DNA of 35,172 bases from Nitrosomonas sp. (GTDB lineage: Bacteria; Pseudomonadota; Gammaproteobacteria; Burkholderiales; Nitrosomonadaceae): the NCBI GenBank assembly GCA_024282035.1, contig JAMWZR010000024.1, positions 1 to 35,172 on the forward strand. The letters run 5' to 3'. Within the stretch, counting starts at the first letter, position 1, and the number at the start of each line of letters is the position of its first letter. Under the pieces are notes generated by a model. That model searched no databases. It was not told where the DNA came from and saw nothing but the letters and a program-made list of their open reading frames with translations. Both the position numbers and the translations under genes were made by a program. Of this stretch, positions 16,305 to 25,018 are shown one piece after another.

Positions 16305-16486
16305 AATCTTGTTTGGTGTGACAACGGAAAAATTCAATACATGAGTTGCACATGTTGTCATGTTGTTGGTTGAGTTCGTTTTGTCGAAAAAGAAAACTCA
16401 AGCGCAAGTTTTTCTGCAGGTTCATGATACGTTCATCCGCATAGATGCATAGTTGAGGCCTTGATTTGCACGAATGAGGTGTCATC

Positions 16487-16756
16487 ATGTTCAGTCAATG
16501 GCCGGGTTGTTTTTTACGTTTTTGGGTTGGTGTCTTCATCATTGTCATCATGCCGAGTTGTGTCTCTCTCGAGGAACAGCGGCGGAGCATGGTCGATCAT
16601 TGTTACAGACTCGGTTTCAAAGATAATTCACCTGAATTCTCGAATTGTATTGCGCGATTGTATCGACAAACCGGTATTTCGCAGCAATGTGCCGGGGCTT
16701 TTCGTTATGGTCCTTCCTATAGCTATGGAAGATGCATGTCAGAGAGACTGCGTTGA
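16487..16756 (+). CDS. Small secreted or membrane-anchored Cys-containing protein, unknown
   Basis: This is an 89-aa protein with a hydrophobic N-terminal segment (CFLRFWVGVFIIVIMPSC). The Cys after IMPS could be a lipidation site, although the lipobox is imperfect. The remainder has four more Cys (HCYRL, SNC, QQC, GRC) spaced as in a small disulfide-stabilised periplasmic domain. AGGTG lies about 6 nt before ATG 16487. An overlapping frame (16461-16796) translates to Ser/Val-rich sequence without recognisable features, so I prefer this frame. It lies 54 nt upstream of a DUF547 gene on the same strand and may be in its operon. No family is recognised. Confidence 0.5.
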   Translation: MFSQWPGCFLRFWVGVFIIVIMPSCVSLEEQRRSMVDHCYRLGFKDNSPEFSNCIARLYRQTGISQQCAGAFRYGPSYSYGRCMSERLR

Positions 16757-16810
16757 GCAGTGTGTCTGCAAAGTAATGCTATCATCGAAATCCTAGATGC
16801 GTAATGAACC

Positions 16811-17644
16811 ATGTCAACATTCATTCGAAGTCTGCCTATTGTGTTGTTGTGGCTACTGCCTGTAACAGTCAGCGCAGCCCGTTTTGATCATTCGATCTGG
16901 GATGGTTTGCTGCGTGACCATGTGCTAATGACACAGCAAGGGCAGGTGAGTCGGATAGATTTTCCCGCAATGGCGGTAAAATTCGGTTACTTGAGTTCTT
17001 ATCTGGCGGCAGTATCTCGTGTCAAACGGAGTGATTTTCTGAATTGGGACAGGGCAGAGCAATTGGCTTTTCTGATCAATGCCTACAATGCTTTTACCAT
17101 CGAACGCAGGCTGCGAGCCAGTTCTTTGCCAGCGCGCCTTAAAGCCTATATACCCCGTAATATTCGGGAAAAGATGGCGTTGATGTCATGGATTAGAAAC
17201 CAATGGAGCATTCAACATGTTTCTATTTTGGGTGAAATGATGACCGTGAAAGAATTCGAGGAAGATTGGATTCGTAGACCTGGATTGTATGATGAGCCAC
17301 GTGTTCATTTTGCCTTGTATCGTGGTTTCCATGAGGGACCGGCATTACTCAATCGTGCCTATGACGGACTGCAACTGGAACAGCAACTGGAAATGGCGAC
17401 GCGTGCATTTTTAGCGAATCGGTCCCGGAACCGTCTGGATACGGTGACGCATACGCTCGAAGTTTCGGAATTATTTGATTGGTATCAAAGCGATTTTGAA
17501 CGGGGTTGGCAGGCCTGGTCAAGTTTGTCGCAATTCTTTGTACACTATCGCAGCGCTCTCGCAGATGATCCTGAGGCTGAACAGATGCTGGCTGATGACA
17601 ATTTTCAGCTCAGATTTCAGGAATTCAACTGGTCACAGCAATAA
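16811..17644 (+). CDS. DUF547 domain periplasmic protein
   Basis: This is a 277-aa protein with a clear Sec signal peptide (SLPIVLLWLLPVTVSA, then ARFD). DUF547 features are present: HSIWDGLLRDHVL, QLAFLINAYNAFTIE (about 95-110) and HFALYRGFHEGPAL (about 165-178), followed by the Tyr/Leu-rich FLANRSRNRLD segment. In typical members the second motif reads H..L.C.S..CP.L; here Cys and Ser are replaced (HFALYRGFHEGPAL), so if the family motif is catalytic, this copy may be altered. DUF547 has no settled function and has been compared to cysteine-peptidase/transglutaminase-like folds. It may form a unit with the small upstream gene. Nothing indicates specific regulation. Confidence 0.82.
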   Translation: MSTFIRSLPIVLLWLLPVTVSAARFDHSIWDGLLRDHVLMTQQGQVSRIDFPAMAVKFGYLSSYLAAVSRVKRSDFLNWDRAEQLAFLINAYNAFTIERRLRASSLPARLKAYIPRNIREKMALMSWIRNQWSIQHVSILGEMMTVKEFEEDWIRRPGLYDEPRVHFALYRGFHEGPALLNRAYDGLQLEQQLEMATRAFLANRSRNRLDTVTHTLEVSELFDWYQSDFERGWQAWSSLSQFFVHYRSALADDPEAEQMLADDNFQLRFQEFNWSQQ

Positions 17645-17701
17645 ATGACATATTGCACATTGATAAGTGTCGATTGAATCGGGTAGTGGAAGAAATCATG
17701 C

Positions 17702-17769
17702 GTAGGGTGTTGATTCAATGCTATCAGTGAACGATTGGATGTCACCACTTTGACTGATTAACACCCTAC
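17702..17769. repeat. 68-bp palindromic element (possible MITE-like remnant)
   Basis: Perfect 10-bp terminal inverted repeats GTAGGGTGTT (17702-17711) and AACACCCTAC (17760-17769) enclose 48 bp. Imperfect pairing continues inside (GATTC against GACTGATT). The ends resemble widespread GTAGGGTG-type palindromic repeats remembered from other proteobacteria and cyanobacteria. Copy number cannot be judged from one window. Confidence 0.45.
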
Positions 17770-17788
17770 AGAAATGTGCAAACAAAAG

Positions 17789-17819
17789 TCGAATGAAAAG
17801 GACTGTTCCTTTTATTCGA
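17789..17819 (-). terminator. Strong hairpin terminator after the small lipoprotein gene
   Basis: A 13-bp stem with one bulged G pairs TCGAATGAAAAGGA (17789-17802) with TCCTTTTATTCGA (17807-17819) around a 4-nt loop. On the minus strand it begins 4 nt after the stop at 17824 and is followed by CTTTTGTTT, fitting an intrinsic terminator. Confidence 0.6.
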
Positions 17820-17823
17820 TCAA

Positions 17824-18018
17824 TTATTTATTGACTTCATTGCACTTGTCCAGAAATGCCTGACGTGCGGGTTCATTGTTCTTGAATTCAACCAGTGCTG
17901 TTTCCATACCTCTTCCGGAACAATTGACCGAATTAGCTTCGGGAAGACCACCGCCACCACAGCCTGCCAAAACAGCGCTAAGTGCAATGATGCTTACAAT
18001 GCTTGATTTAACCTTCAT
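17824..18018 (-). CDS. Small lipoprotein, unknown
   Basis: This is a 64-aa protein with a textbook lipoprotein signal: MKVKSS, hydrophobic IVSIIALSAV, lipobox LAGC with Cys20, then a Gly-rich linker. The mature part is about 45 residues, acidic/polar, with two further Cys (NCSG and DKCNE) that could form one disulfide. AGAGGA on the minus strand lies about 7 nt before ATG 18018, and a strong terminator follows, so it is probably a real monocistronic gene. No family is recognised; similar tiny lipoproteins are common and usually uncharacterised. Confidence 0.75.
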   Translation of the reverse strand: MKVKSSIVSIIALSAVLAGCGGGGLPEANSVNCSGRGMETALVEFKNNEPARQAFLDKCNEVNK

Positions 18019-18396
18019 ATACTTATCCTCTTTAAAAAAACGGTATGGCTTGTTAGTGTTTTGATTTCCGAATTGTTTGATGTTGGCCTAGCCACAGGAA
18101 GCTAACAAAGGCATTCTACCTCAAACCTTGTAATCTATGAAATTCAGGCGGAATCGGCAGGCAAATTCCTATGTCGGTGTAATACCCATTAATAAATTGA
18201 ATTGCATGGTATTTTGAAATGATATTCGAAAATCCTGATGCGGATTCTGAATTGTGAGTGCAGCCAAATTGACCAGGCAGAAATGGGTGCAGCAGACAAA
18301 AGATGCGGCAATTCTGTGTTAATCTGAGTTCAAATCTGTATACTTTGTAGTATTCTCTGTCAACGATAAGTTGTATTCACTATCCGGAGTCAGCTC
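18019..18396. other. Intergenic region upstream of sdhB with no gene
   Basis: This 378-bp gap lies between the divergent small lipoprotein and sdhB genes. It contains the lipoprotein ribosome site, a possible sdhB -10 (TATACT 18339-18344) and the sdhB ribosome site (GGAG 18386-18389). In particular there is no trace of sdhC, sdhD or sdhA, which usually precede sdhB. Confidence 0.6.
18339..18344 (+). promoter_or_regulatory. Possible -10 element of the sdhB operon
   Basis: TATACT lies 52 nt before the sdhB ATG. The -35 position is weak (TGTGTT at 18315-18320). Confidence 0.25.
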
Positions 18397-19092
18397 ATGC
18401 AGTTTTCAATTTACCGTTACGATCCCGATAAAGATGCAGAGCCCTATATGCGAGATTACGATGTGCAACTCGCGCCAACTGACAAAATGCTGCTCGATGC
18501 TTTGTTGCGCATCAAGTCGATTGATGACAGCCTGAGTTTGCGTCGTTCATGTCGTGAGGGTGTTTGTGGATCGGATGCCATGAATATCAATGGTCGTAAT
18601 GGGCTGGCATGTATTACTCCGATAAGCAGTCTGAAGGAACCGATCGAAATTCGTCCTTTGCCAGGTTTACCCGTCATCAGGGACTTGATCGTCGATATGA
18701 CGCAATTCTTTCAACAGTATCATTCCGTCAAACCCTATCTGATCAATAACGATCCACCTCCCGAGACGGAACGCTTGCAGTCACCGGAAGAAAGGGCTGC
18801 GCTGGATGGCGTCTATGAGTGCATACTCTGTGCATGCTGTACCACGTCCTGCCCATCTTTTTGGTGGAATCCGGATAAATTCGTGGGGCCGGCCGGACTG
18901 TTGCAAGCCTATCGTTTTCTGGCCGACAGTCGTGATCAGGCCACGGCGGAGCGTTTGGATAATCTGGAAGACCCCTATCGGCTATTTCGTTGTCATTCCA
19001 TCATGAATTGCGTGGATGCCTGTCCCAAGGGGCTCAATCCAACCAGCGCCATCGGAAAAATCAAGGATATGATGATCAAAAGAATGGTATGA
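18397..19092 (+). CDS. sdhB: Succinate dehydrogenase iron-sulfur subunit
   Basis: This is the 231-aa SdhB subunit that carries electrons from the FAD of SdhA to quinone through three Fe-S clusters. All ligands are visible. The [2Fe-2S] cluster uses Cys52, Cys57, Asp60 and Cys72 (the Asp ligand also occurs in E. coli). The [4Fe-4S] and [3Fe-4S] clusters use Cys142, 145, 148 and 152 and Cys199, 205 and 209, a constant offset from E. coli SdhB. GGAG (18386-18389) is 7 nt before the ATG. The stop overlaps the sdhE start in an ATGA, so the two are translationally coupled. Unusually, it leads the operon; sdhC, sdhD and sdhA must be elsewhere in the genome. Confidence 0.96.
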   Translation: MQFSIYRYDPDKDAEPYMRDYDVQLAPTDKMLLDALLRIKSIDDSLSLRRSCREGVCGSDAMNINGRNGLACITPISSLKEPIEIRPLPGLPVIRDLIVDMTQFFQQYHSVKPYLINNDPPPETERLQSPEERAALDGVYECILCACCTTSCPSFWWNPDKFVGPAGLLQAYRFLADSRDQATAERLDNLEDPYRLFRCHSIMNCVDACPKGLNPTSAIGKIKDMMIKRMV

Positions 19093-19322
19093 AGGAATTC
19101 GAGCGTGCACGCTGGCGTTGTCGGCGCGGATTGCTGGAATTGGATATCGTATTGCAACGTTTCATGGATCAGTATTACCGGCAACTGAATACGCAGGAGC
19201 TGGAACAATTCGAACGACTACTGTCCCTACCTGATAACGATTTGTGGGAATTGATTGCAGAACGGCAGGAATTGGCGGATAAAGAATTGCAGCGGGTTTT
19301 AACATTATTACGCATCAGTTAG
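19089..19322 (+). CDS. sdhE: FAD assembly factor SdhE
   Basis: This is a 77-aa protein promoting covalent attachment of FAD to SdhA (SdhE/Sdh5 family). The family motif RGxxE appears as CRRGLLELD (about residues 11-19). The rest is the expected small helical bundle with QLNTQELEQFERLLSLPDND. The start ATG at 19089 overlaps the sdhB stop by ATGA; an upstream in-frame start at 18990 lies inside sdhB and is ignored. Length matches the family's roughly 80-90 aa. Its client SdhA is not encoded in the window. Confidence 0.92.
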   Translation: MKEFERARWRCRRGLLELDIVLQRFMDQYYRQLNTQELEQFERLLSLPDNDLWELIAERQELADKELQRVLTLLRIS

Positions 19323-19377
19323 GCCCGGTTTGTGGCCAAACTGGCAACCCATTCGTGGATAATCGTACGCACCAAGT

Positions 19378-19381
19378 GGAG
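19378..19381 (+). promoter_or_regulatory. Shine-Dalgarno that sets the gltA start
   Basis: GGAG lies 7 nt before ATG 19389, favouring it over the longer frame from 19332 and the internal ATG at 19404. Confidence 0.6.
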
Positions 19382-19388
19382 AAGTAAT

Positions 19389-20690
19389 ATGGCACAAAAA
19401 GGCATGGCAACACTAAATCTCAATGATGGAAGTGCACCCATCGAATTACCGATCCTGTCTGGCACGATGGGGCCTGATGTGGTCGATATTCGTACGCTGC
19501 ATGCAAAGAGTGGCGTATTTACGTACGATCCCGGTTACTTGTCGACGGCCAGCAACAGTTCCAATATCACCTTCATCGACGGTGACAAGGGTATTTTGCT
19601 GTACCGTGGTTATCCCATTGAGCAGCTGGCAACGCAATGCGATTTCATGGATGTATGCTATCTGCTGATGAAAGGTGAATTGCCGGATGCACAGCAGAAA
19701 GACAAATTCGAGCGAGCCATCGATCATCATTCGATGCTGCACGAACAACTGGTTCGTTTCTACAGCGGCTTTCGACGGGATGCTCACCCGATGGCGGTCA
19801 TGGTGGGTGTCGTGGGCGCCCTGTCTGCGTTTTATCATGAAGCGCTGGATATCGGTGATTCGGAATACCGGGAGCAGTCCGCCTATCGATTGATTGCCAA
19901 ACTGCCGACCATCGCTGCCATGGCCTACAAATACAATATCGGGCAGCCATTTATCTATCCGCAAAACCGGCTTGGTTATGCCGAGAATTTTCTGCACATG
20001 ATGTTTGCGGTACCGACCGAAGAGTACAAAACCAATCCCGTCATCGTGCGGGCGCTGGATCGTATCCTGATTTTGCACGCTGATCACGAGCAGAATGCCT
20101 CTACATCCACTGTGCGTCTGGTTGGATCCAGTGGCGCCAATCCGTTCGCCTGTGTTTCGTCTGGGATTTCGTGTTTGTGGGGTCCTGCACACGGCGGTGC
20201 CAACGAAGCCTGTCTGAACATGCTGGAAGAAATTGGCGATGTGTCGCGCATCGATGAATATATCCGGCGCGCCAAGGACAAGGATAGCAACTATCGCCTG
20301 ATGGGATTTGGGCATCGTGTGTACAAGAATTTCGATCCGCGTGCCAAGTTGATGCGTGAAACCTGTCATGAAGTACTCAATGAACTGGGATTGCAAAACG
20401 ATCGGTTGTTCAAGCTGGCGCTGCAACTGGAGAAAATTGCGCTCGAGGATGAATATTTCATTTCCCGCAAGTTGTATCCGAATGTTGATTTCTATTCCGG
20501 CATCGTGCAGCGTGCCTTGGGTATACCAACCAAAATGTTTACCGCCATTTTTGCCATGGCACGCACTGTAGGCTGGGTGGCGCAATGGAATGAAATGGTA
20601 TCCGATCCGTCGCACAAGATTGGCCGTCCGCGGCAGTTGTATACAGGTACGACGATGCGAGATGTGCCCGATTCCTATTCCAGAAAATAG
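19389..20690 (+). CDS. gltA: Citrate synthase
   Basis: This is a 433-aa type II (hexameric, NADH-sensitive class in many Gram-negatives) citrate synthase condensing oxaloacetate and acetyl-CoA. The catalytic triad is recognisable: His268 in [11 protein letters not shown], His309 in [15 protein letters not shown] and Asp367 in NVDFYSG. These correspond to E. coli His264, His305 and Asp362. The N-terminal beta-rich segment [19 protein letters not shown] is typical of this class. The frame begins at 19332, but the ribosome site supports 19389. It lies 66 nt after sdhE and 27 nt before sucA, consistent with one operon. Confidence 0.96.
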   Translation: MAQKGMATLNLNDGSAPIELPILSGTMGPDVVDIRTLHAKSGVFTYDPGYLSTASNSSNITFIDGDKGILLYRGYPIEQLATQCDFMDVCYLLMKGELPDAQQKDKFERAIDHHSMLHEQLVRFYSGFRRDAHPMAVMVGVVGALSAFYHEALDIGDSEYREQSAYRLIAKLPTIAAMAYKYNIGQPFIYPQNRLGYAENFLHMMFAVPTEEYKTNPVIVRALDRILILHADHEQNASTSTVRLVGSSGANPFACVSSGISCLWGPAHGGANEACLNMLEEIGDVSRIDEYIRRAKDKDSNYRLMGFGHRVYKNFDPRAKLMRETCHEVLNELGLQNDRLFKLALQLEKIALEDEYFISRKLYPNVDFYSGIVQRALGIPTKMFTAIFAMARTVGWVAQWNEMVSDPSHKIGRPRQLYTGTTMRDVPDSYSRK

Positions 20691-20717
20691 CCTTTACGCA
20701 TTGGGTTACCCCACGCT

Positions 20718-23549
20718 ATGACTAAATCGCTGTTAGACGATTCCCTGTTATCGGGAGCCAACGCACCGTTTGTCGAGGCGGTGTTCGAAGAATATCTGCA
20801 TAACCCGAATGCCGTGACACTGGCGTGGCGGGAATATTTCGACAAACTGACGCGACAGCAGGATATCAGCACATCACTGCAGTCAGCGGGTACACCTGTC
20901 GCCAGTGCTGCGCCACGTGTGCCTGGAGCAGAAAGTCATGCTGCGCTGACCGATGTGGTCACTGCGGATGCCGATGATCGCAAGCAAGTCGCCGTGCTGC
21001 AACTGATCAACATGCACCGCTATCTGGGGCTTAACCTGGCGCACCTGGATCCTCTTGGACTCAAGCAGAATCTGGATGTACCGGAACTGAATCCCGAGCA
21101 CTACGGTTTTACTGCAGCCGACATGGACAAGTCGTTTCATACCGGATCGCTGGTTGGACCAGAACATGCAACCTTGCGTGAAATATTGCAGATCCTGCGC
21201 GAAACCTACTGTGGTTCGGTTGGCGCGGAATATATGTACATTTCCTCGGTGGAACAGAAACGCTGGATTCAGGCGCGATTGGAGGGACAACGTTCCAATC
21301 CGCATTTGTCGCAAGAGGAAAAGAAGCTTATTCTCGAGCGCCTCACGGCCGCCGAAGGACTGGAGAAATACCTGCATACGCGCTATGTCGGTCAGAAGCG
21401 TTTTTCTGGGGAAGGTAACGAAAGTCTGATTCCGTTACTGGATCGTCTGATACACCGAGCTGGTAAAGCAGGCGTGCAGCAGATTGTCATGGGCATGGCG
21501 CATCGTTCCCGTCTCAACGTGCTGGTCAACACACTGGGTAAAATGCCTGCCGATTTGTTCCGGGAATTTGAGGGAAATCAGCCACAGCATTTGCCTTCCG
21601 GTGATGTGAAATACCACCAGGGTTTTTCGTCCGCCATCAAGACGGCCGAGGGAATCGTGCGTCTGGCCCTGGCGTTCAACCCTTCGCACCTCGAAATTGT
21701 CAATCCGGTAGTGGAGGGTTCGGTGCGGGCACGCCAGCATCTGCTTAATGACAAGCTGGGTGACCGCGTACTGCCGGTGCTGATTCATGGTGATGCAGCT
21801 TTTGCCGGTCAGGGCGTAGTAATGGAAACACTGAACCTGTCGCAAACCCGGGGCTATGGCACGGGCGGGACAGTGCATATCATCATCAATAACCAGATCG
21901 GTTTTACCACTTCGGATCCACGCGACAGCCGTTCGACGCTGTACTGCACCGATGTCGCCAAGATGATCGAAGCACCGATCTTCCATGTCAATGGCGATGA
22001 TCCCGAAGCGGTGGTCATGATGGCTGAACTGGCATTTGACTTCCGCATGCGCTTCCACAAGGATGTGGTGATCGACATGGTGTGTTTCCGGCGTCTTGGT
22101 CACAATGAACAGGACGAGCCCATGGTGACGCAGCCGCGCATGTACCAGATCATCAACCAGCATCCTGGTACCCGCAGGCGCTATGCTGACAGATTGGTGA
22201 AAGAAAGGGTCATGCAGTCACAGGAAGCCGAACACCTGATCAAGGCTTATCATGACGCCATGGATGAAGGCGTGAATCCCAACAAGAATGTTTGCTACGA
22301 TTACAAGTCGCCCTATGCCATCAACTGGGAACCTTATGTGAAGCCTTTCAAGTGGAACAAAAAGGTAAAAACCGGTGTGACACACCAGACTTTGAAACAG
22401 CTGGCTATTCGATTGACGGATATTCCCGAGGGCTTCAAGCTGCATCCGCGGGTGGAAAAAATCATAGCTGACCGGCGTCTAATGGGAAAGGGAGAATTGC
22501 CGTTGGACTGGGGCATGGCAGAAAATCTGGCCTACGCAGCCCTGCTCAAGGAAGGTTATCCGGTCAGATTGTCTGGGCAGGATTCAGGAAGGGGCACCTT
22601 CTTCCACCGGCATGCCGTGCTGCATGATCAGGTGGCAGCTGATCAGAATGAGCGGATTTATGTGCCACTGCGTCATATTTACCCGGAGCAACCCGATTTC
22701 GTCGTCATCGATTCGATGCTGTCGGAAGAAGCCGTACTGGGTTTCGAATACGGCTATGCCACTACTCAGCCGGATGAATTGGTGGTCTGGGAAGCACAGT
22801 TTGGCGATTTCGCCAATGGGGCACAGGTGGTCATTGATCAGTTCATTGCTTCTGGAGAGGCCAAATGGGGACGTTTGTGTGGTCTGGTGATGATGTTGCC
22901 GCATGGTTACGAAGGGCAGGGGCCTGAGCATTCCTCGGCGCGTGTAGAGCGCTATTTGCAGTTGTGCGCGGATTACAATATCCAGGTGTGCATACCGTCG
23001 ACTCCGGCGCAGATGTTTCATGCATTGCGCCGCCAGATGATCCGGCCGATTCGCAAACCGTTGATCATCATGAGTCCGAAAAGCCTACTGCGCAACAAGG
23101 AGTCGGTGTCCAGCCTGGAAGATCTGGCAACCGGATTTTTCCACCCGGTGATTTCCGAAGTCGACAATCTGGATCCGGACACGATACGTCGCCTCATCGT
23201 GTGCAGCGGCAAAATTTATTACGAGCTGCTGGCTTATCGCAAGGAGCATCAGATTCACGATATGGCTATCATTCGTCTGGAGCAGCTTTATCCGTTTCCT
23301 CACGAGGAATTTCAGGTGGAGATCGATCGTTTCGGTCAAGCCAGGGAAGTCATCTGGTGTCAGGAAGAGCCGGGCAACCAGGGGGCTTGGCATCGTATCC
23401 AGCACTATCTGCTGCGTCACATGCGCGCAGTTCAGGCACTGGGATATGCCTTGCGGGTATCGTCGGCTTCTCCAGCCGTGGGATACACAGCCCGGCACAA
23501 GTTTACGCAGAATGAATTGATCGTGGCAGCATTCAGAGACAAAATCTAG
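20718..23549 (+). CDS. sucA: 2-oxoglutarate dehydrogenase E1 component
   Basis: This is a 943-aa thiamine diphosphate-dependent E1 that decarboxylates 2-oxoglutarate and transfers the succinyl group to E2. The N-terminus FVEAVFEEYLHNPNAVTLAW is the E2-docking segment found in OGDH E1. Further signatures are GMAHRSRLNVLVNTLGK, HGDAAFAGQGVVMETLNL, the ThDP-binding region beginning NNQIGFTTSDP, and RRLGHNEQDEPMVTQP. The C-terminal half holds FEYGYATTQPDELVVWEAQF and MLPHGYEGQGPEHSSARVER. Length matches E. coli SucA (933 aa), and no frame break is seen. sucB follows 12 nt later. Together with gltA and sdhB, it argues for a coded, apparently intact oxidative TCA branch, despite the chemolithotrophic lifestyle inferred for the organism. 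Confidence 0.97.
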   Translation: MTKSLLDDSLLSGANAPFVEAVFEEYLHNPNAVTLAWREYFDKLTRQQDISTSLQSAGTPVASAAPRVPGAESHAALTDVVTADADDRKQVAVLQLINMHRYLGLNLAHLDPLGLKQNLDVPELNPEHYGFTAADMDKSFHTGSLVGPEHATLREILQILRETYCGSVGAEYMYISSVEQKRWIQARLEGQRSNPHLSQEEKKLILERLTAAEGLEKYLHTRYVGQKRFSGEGNESLIPLLDRLIHRAGKAGVQQIVMGMAHRSRLNVLVNTLGKMPADLFREFEGNQPQHLPSGDVKYHQGFSSAIKTAEGIVRLALAFNPSHLEIVNPVVEGSVRARQHLLNDKLGDRVLPVLIHGDAAFAGQGVVMETLNLSQTRGYGTGGTVHIIINNQIGFTTSDPRDSRSTLYCTDVAKMIEAPIFHVNGDDPEAVVMMAELAFDFRMRFHKDVVIDMVCFRRLGHNEQDEPMVTQPRMYQIINQHPGTRRRYADRLVKERVMQSQEAEHLIKAYHDAMDEGVNPNKNVCYDYKSPYAINWEPYVKPFKWNKKVKTGVTHQTLKQLAIRLTDIPEGFKLHPRVEKIIADRRLMGKGELPLDWGMAENLAYAALLKEGYPVRLSGQDSGRGTFFHRHAVLHDQVAADQNERIYVPLRHIYPEQPDFVVIDSMLSEEAVLGFEYGYATTQPDELVVWEAQFGDFANGAQVVIDQFIASGEAKWGRLCGLVMMLPHGYEGQGPEHSSARVERYLQLCADYNIQVCIPSTPAQMFHALRRQMIRPIRKPLIIMSPKSLLRNKESVSSLEDLATGFFHPVISEVDNLDPDTIRRLIVCSGKIYYELLAYRKEHQIHDMAIIRLEQLYPFPHEEFQVEIDRFGQAREVIWCQEEPGNQGAWHRIQHYLLRHMRAVQALGYALRVSSASPAVGYTARHKFTQNELIVAAFRDKI

Positions 23550-23561
23550 GACGAGGGCACC

Positions 23562-24827
23562 ATGTTAGTCGAAGTCAAAGTACCTGCATTATCCGAATCT
23601 GTGGCTGAAGCCACGCTGGTCTCCTGGCACAAGAAAGCCGGTGACTATGTCAACCGTTCGGAAAACCTGATCGACATCGAAACCGACAAGGTAGTGATGG
23701 AACTGCCTGCTCCGCAGTCCGGTATATTGAGTACGGTCCTGAAACAGGATGGCGCCAGTGTGGTCAGTGGTGAAGTCATCGCCATGATCGATACCGAAGC
23801 GGCAAAAACCGCAACTACAGAGACAGCCGATGAATCGCAGGCTGCAAAACCCGCAGAGGGACCAAATGTCATTGCAACCGGTAGCAGTACGGAGAATGCT
23901 GGACCGGCAGTGGCAGATCAGGCCATACCGATGCTGATGCCAGCAGCACGCAAGTTGGCGGAAGAAAACAATTTGAAAACCATGGAAACATCGGTGATCA
24001 AGGGTACCGGCCTAGGAGGGCGCATCACCAAGGAGGATGTGCAAGCCTACATGACGAACAAGGCGGTTACTGCAACCAGCCCTGCAGGCCCATCGGCTGC
24101 AACGACTGAAAAACCGGTACAAGGTGCACGCACCGAGCGCAGGGTGGCCATGTCACGTCTGCGGCAACGCATTGCCGAGCGTTTGGTGCAGTCTCAATCC
24201 ACGGCAGCGATTCTGACTACATTTAACGAAGTGAACATGCAGGCCATCATCGATTTACGGACACGCTACAAAATCGAATTTGAAAAGGAATATGGCGTCA
24301 AACTGGGTTTCATGTCTTTCTTTGTCAAGGCAGTCATCGCAGCGCTGAAAAAATATCCCATCATCAATGCCTCGGTGGAAGGCAATGAAATCGTCTATCA
24401 CGACTATTATGACATCGGTATCGCCGTGGGTAGCCCGCGTGGACTGGTAGTGCCAATCATCCGCGATGCTGATCGATTGACATTGGCAGAAATCGAATTG
24501 CAAATTGCCGATTTTGCCAAGCGGGCCCAGGATGGCAAGCTGAGTATCGAGGAACTCAGCGGTGGTACGTTCTCGATCACGAATGGCGGGGTATTTGGTT
24601 CGATGCTATCGACACCCATCATCAACCCGCCACAAAGTGCGATTCTCGGCATTCATGCCACCAAGGACCGGCCAGTCGTTGAGAATGGCCAGATCGTCAT
24701 TCGTCCGATGAATTACCTGGCGCTATCTTACGATCACCGCATCATCGATGGTCGCGAAGCGGTGCTATCGCTGGTGGCCATCAAAGAAGCACTGGAATAT
24801 CCGATGAGTCCGTTGCTGGAAAAGTAA
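23562..24827 (+). CDS. sucB: Dihydrolipoyllysine succinyltransferase (2-oxoglutarate dehydrogenase E2)
   Basis: This is a 421-aa E2 core protein of the 2-oxoglutarate dehydrogenase complex. One lipoyl domain occupies about residues 1-77, with lipoylated Lys43 in [13 protein letters not shown]. An Ala/Thr/Glu-rich flexible linker follows (about 78-125). The peripheral-subunit-binding domain is about 127-167 ([13 protein letters not shown] through [13 protein letters not shown]), and a second linker follows. The catalytic acyltransferase domain starts near 190 with [17 protein letters not shown] and contains the His/Asp active site in [18 protein letters not shown] lies just before the ATG. lpd (E3), often the next gene, is not adjacent; the operon appears to end here with a hairpin at 24930-24960. 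Confidence 0.97.
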   Translation: MLVEVKVPALSESVAEATLVSWHKKAGDYVNRSENLIDIETDKVVMELPAPQSGILSTVLKQDGASVVSGEVIAMIDTEAAKTATTETADESQAAKPAEGPNVIATGSSTENAGPAVADQAIPMLMPAARKLAEENNLKTMETSVIKGTGLGGRITKEDVQAYMTNKAVTATSPAGPSAATTEKPVQGARTERRVAMSRLRQRIAERLVQSQSTAAILTTFNEVNMQAIIDLRTRYKIEFEKEYGVKLGFMSFFVKAVIAALKKYPIINASVEGNEIVYHDYYDIGIAVGSPRGLVVPIIRDADRLTLAEIELQIADFAKRAQDGKLSIEELSGGTFSITNGGVFGSMLSTPIINPPQSAILGIHATKDRPVVENGQIVIRPMNYLALSYDHRIIDGREAVLSLVAIKEALEYPMSPLLEK

Positions 24828-24929
24828 GGATTGCATGATTCGGGGTAATGTGTCTGTTTTCTTAGCAGAAGAGGAGGACGGGACAAATGACTGGATTGCC
24901 GCGCTGCAATTATTTGTTACCATGACTAT

Positions 24930-24974
24930 GAATCGGTTACTAGCTTCAAGCTGCCGATTCCGACATAGTTTTAA
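24930..24974 (+). terminator. Likely terminator of the sdhB-sucB operon
   Basis: Arms GAATCGG (24930-24936) and CCGATTC (24954-24960) pair, with a nested AGCTT/AAGCT stem inside, and TTTT follows a few bases later. It lies about 100 nt past the sucB stop; the stretch between has no gene I can support. Confidence 0.4.
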
Positions 24975-25018
24975 CCTGTAAAAGCAATCCTTTTCACATT
25001 CCAAAAAGAGGAATCATC

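Noticed and set aside
16461-16796. Alternative frame overlapping the 89-aa gene
   Set aside because: It is Ser/Val-rich with no coding signature. The frame at 16487 has a ribosome site, a membrane segment and spaced Cys.
18019-18396. Search for an sdhA or sdhD relict upstream of sdhB
   Set aside because: No open frame or flavoprotein motif is found on either strand, so this is a normal promoter region and not a decayed gene.
19446-20615. Long minus-strand frame (389 codons) opposite gltA
   Set aside because: It mirrors a strongly conserved citrate synthase. Its translation is His/Arg/Gln-rich and resembles no family, so it is a by-product of codon bias.
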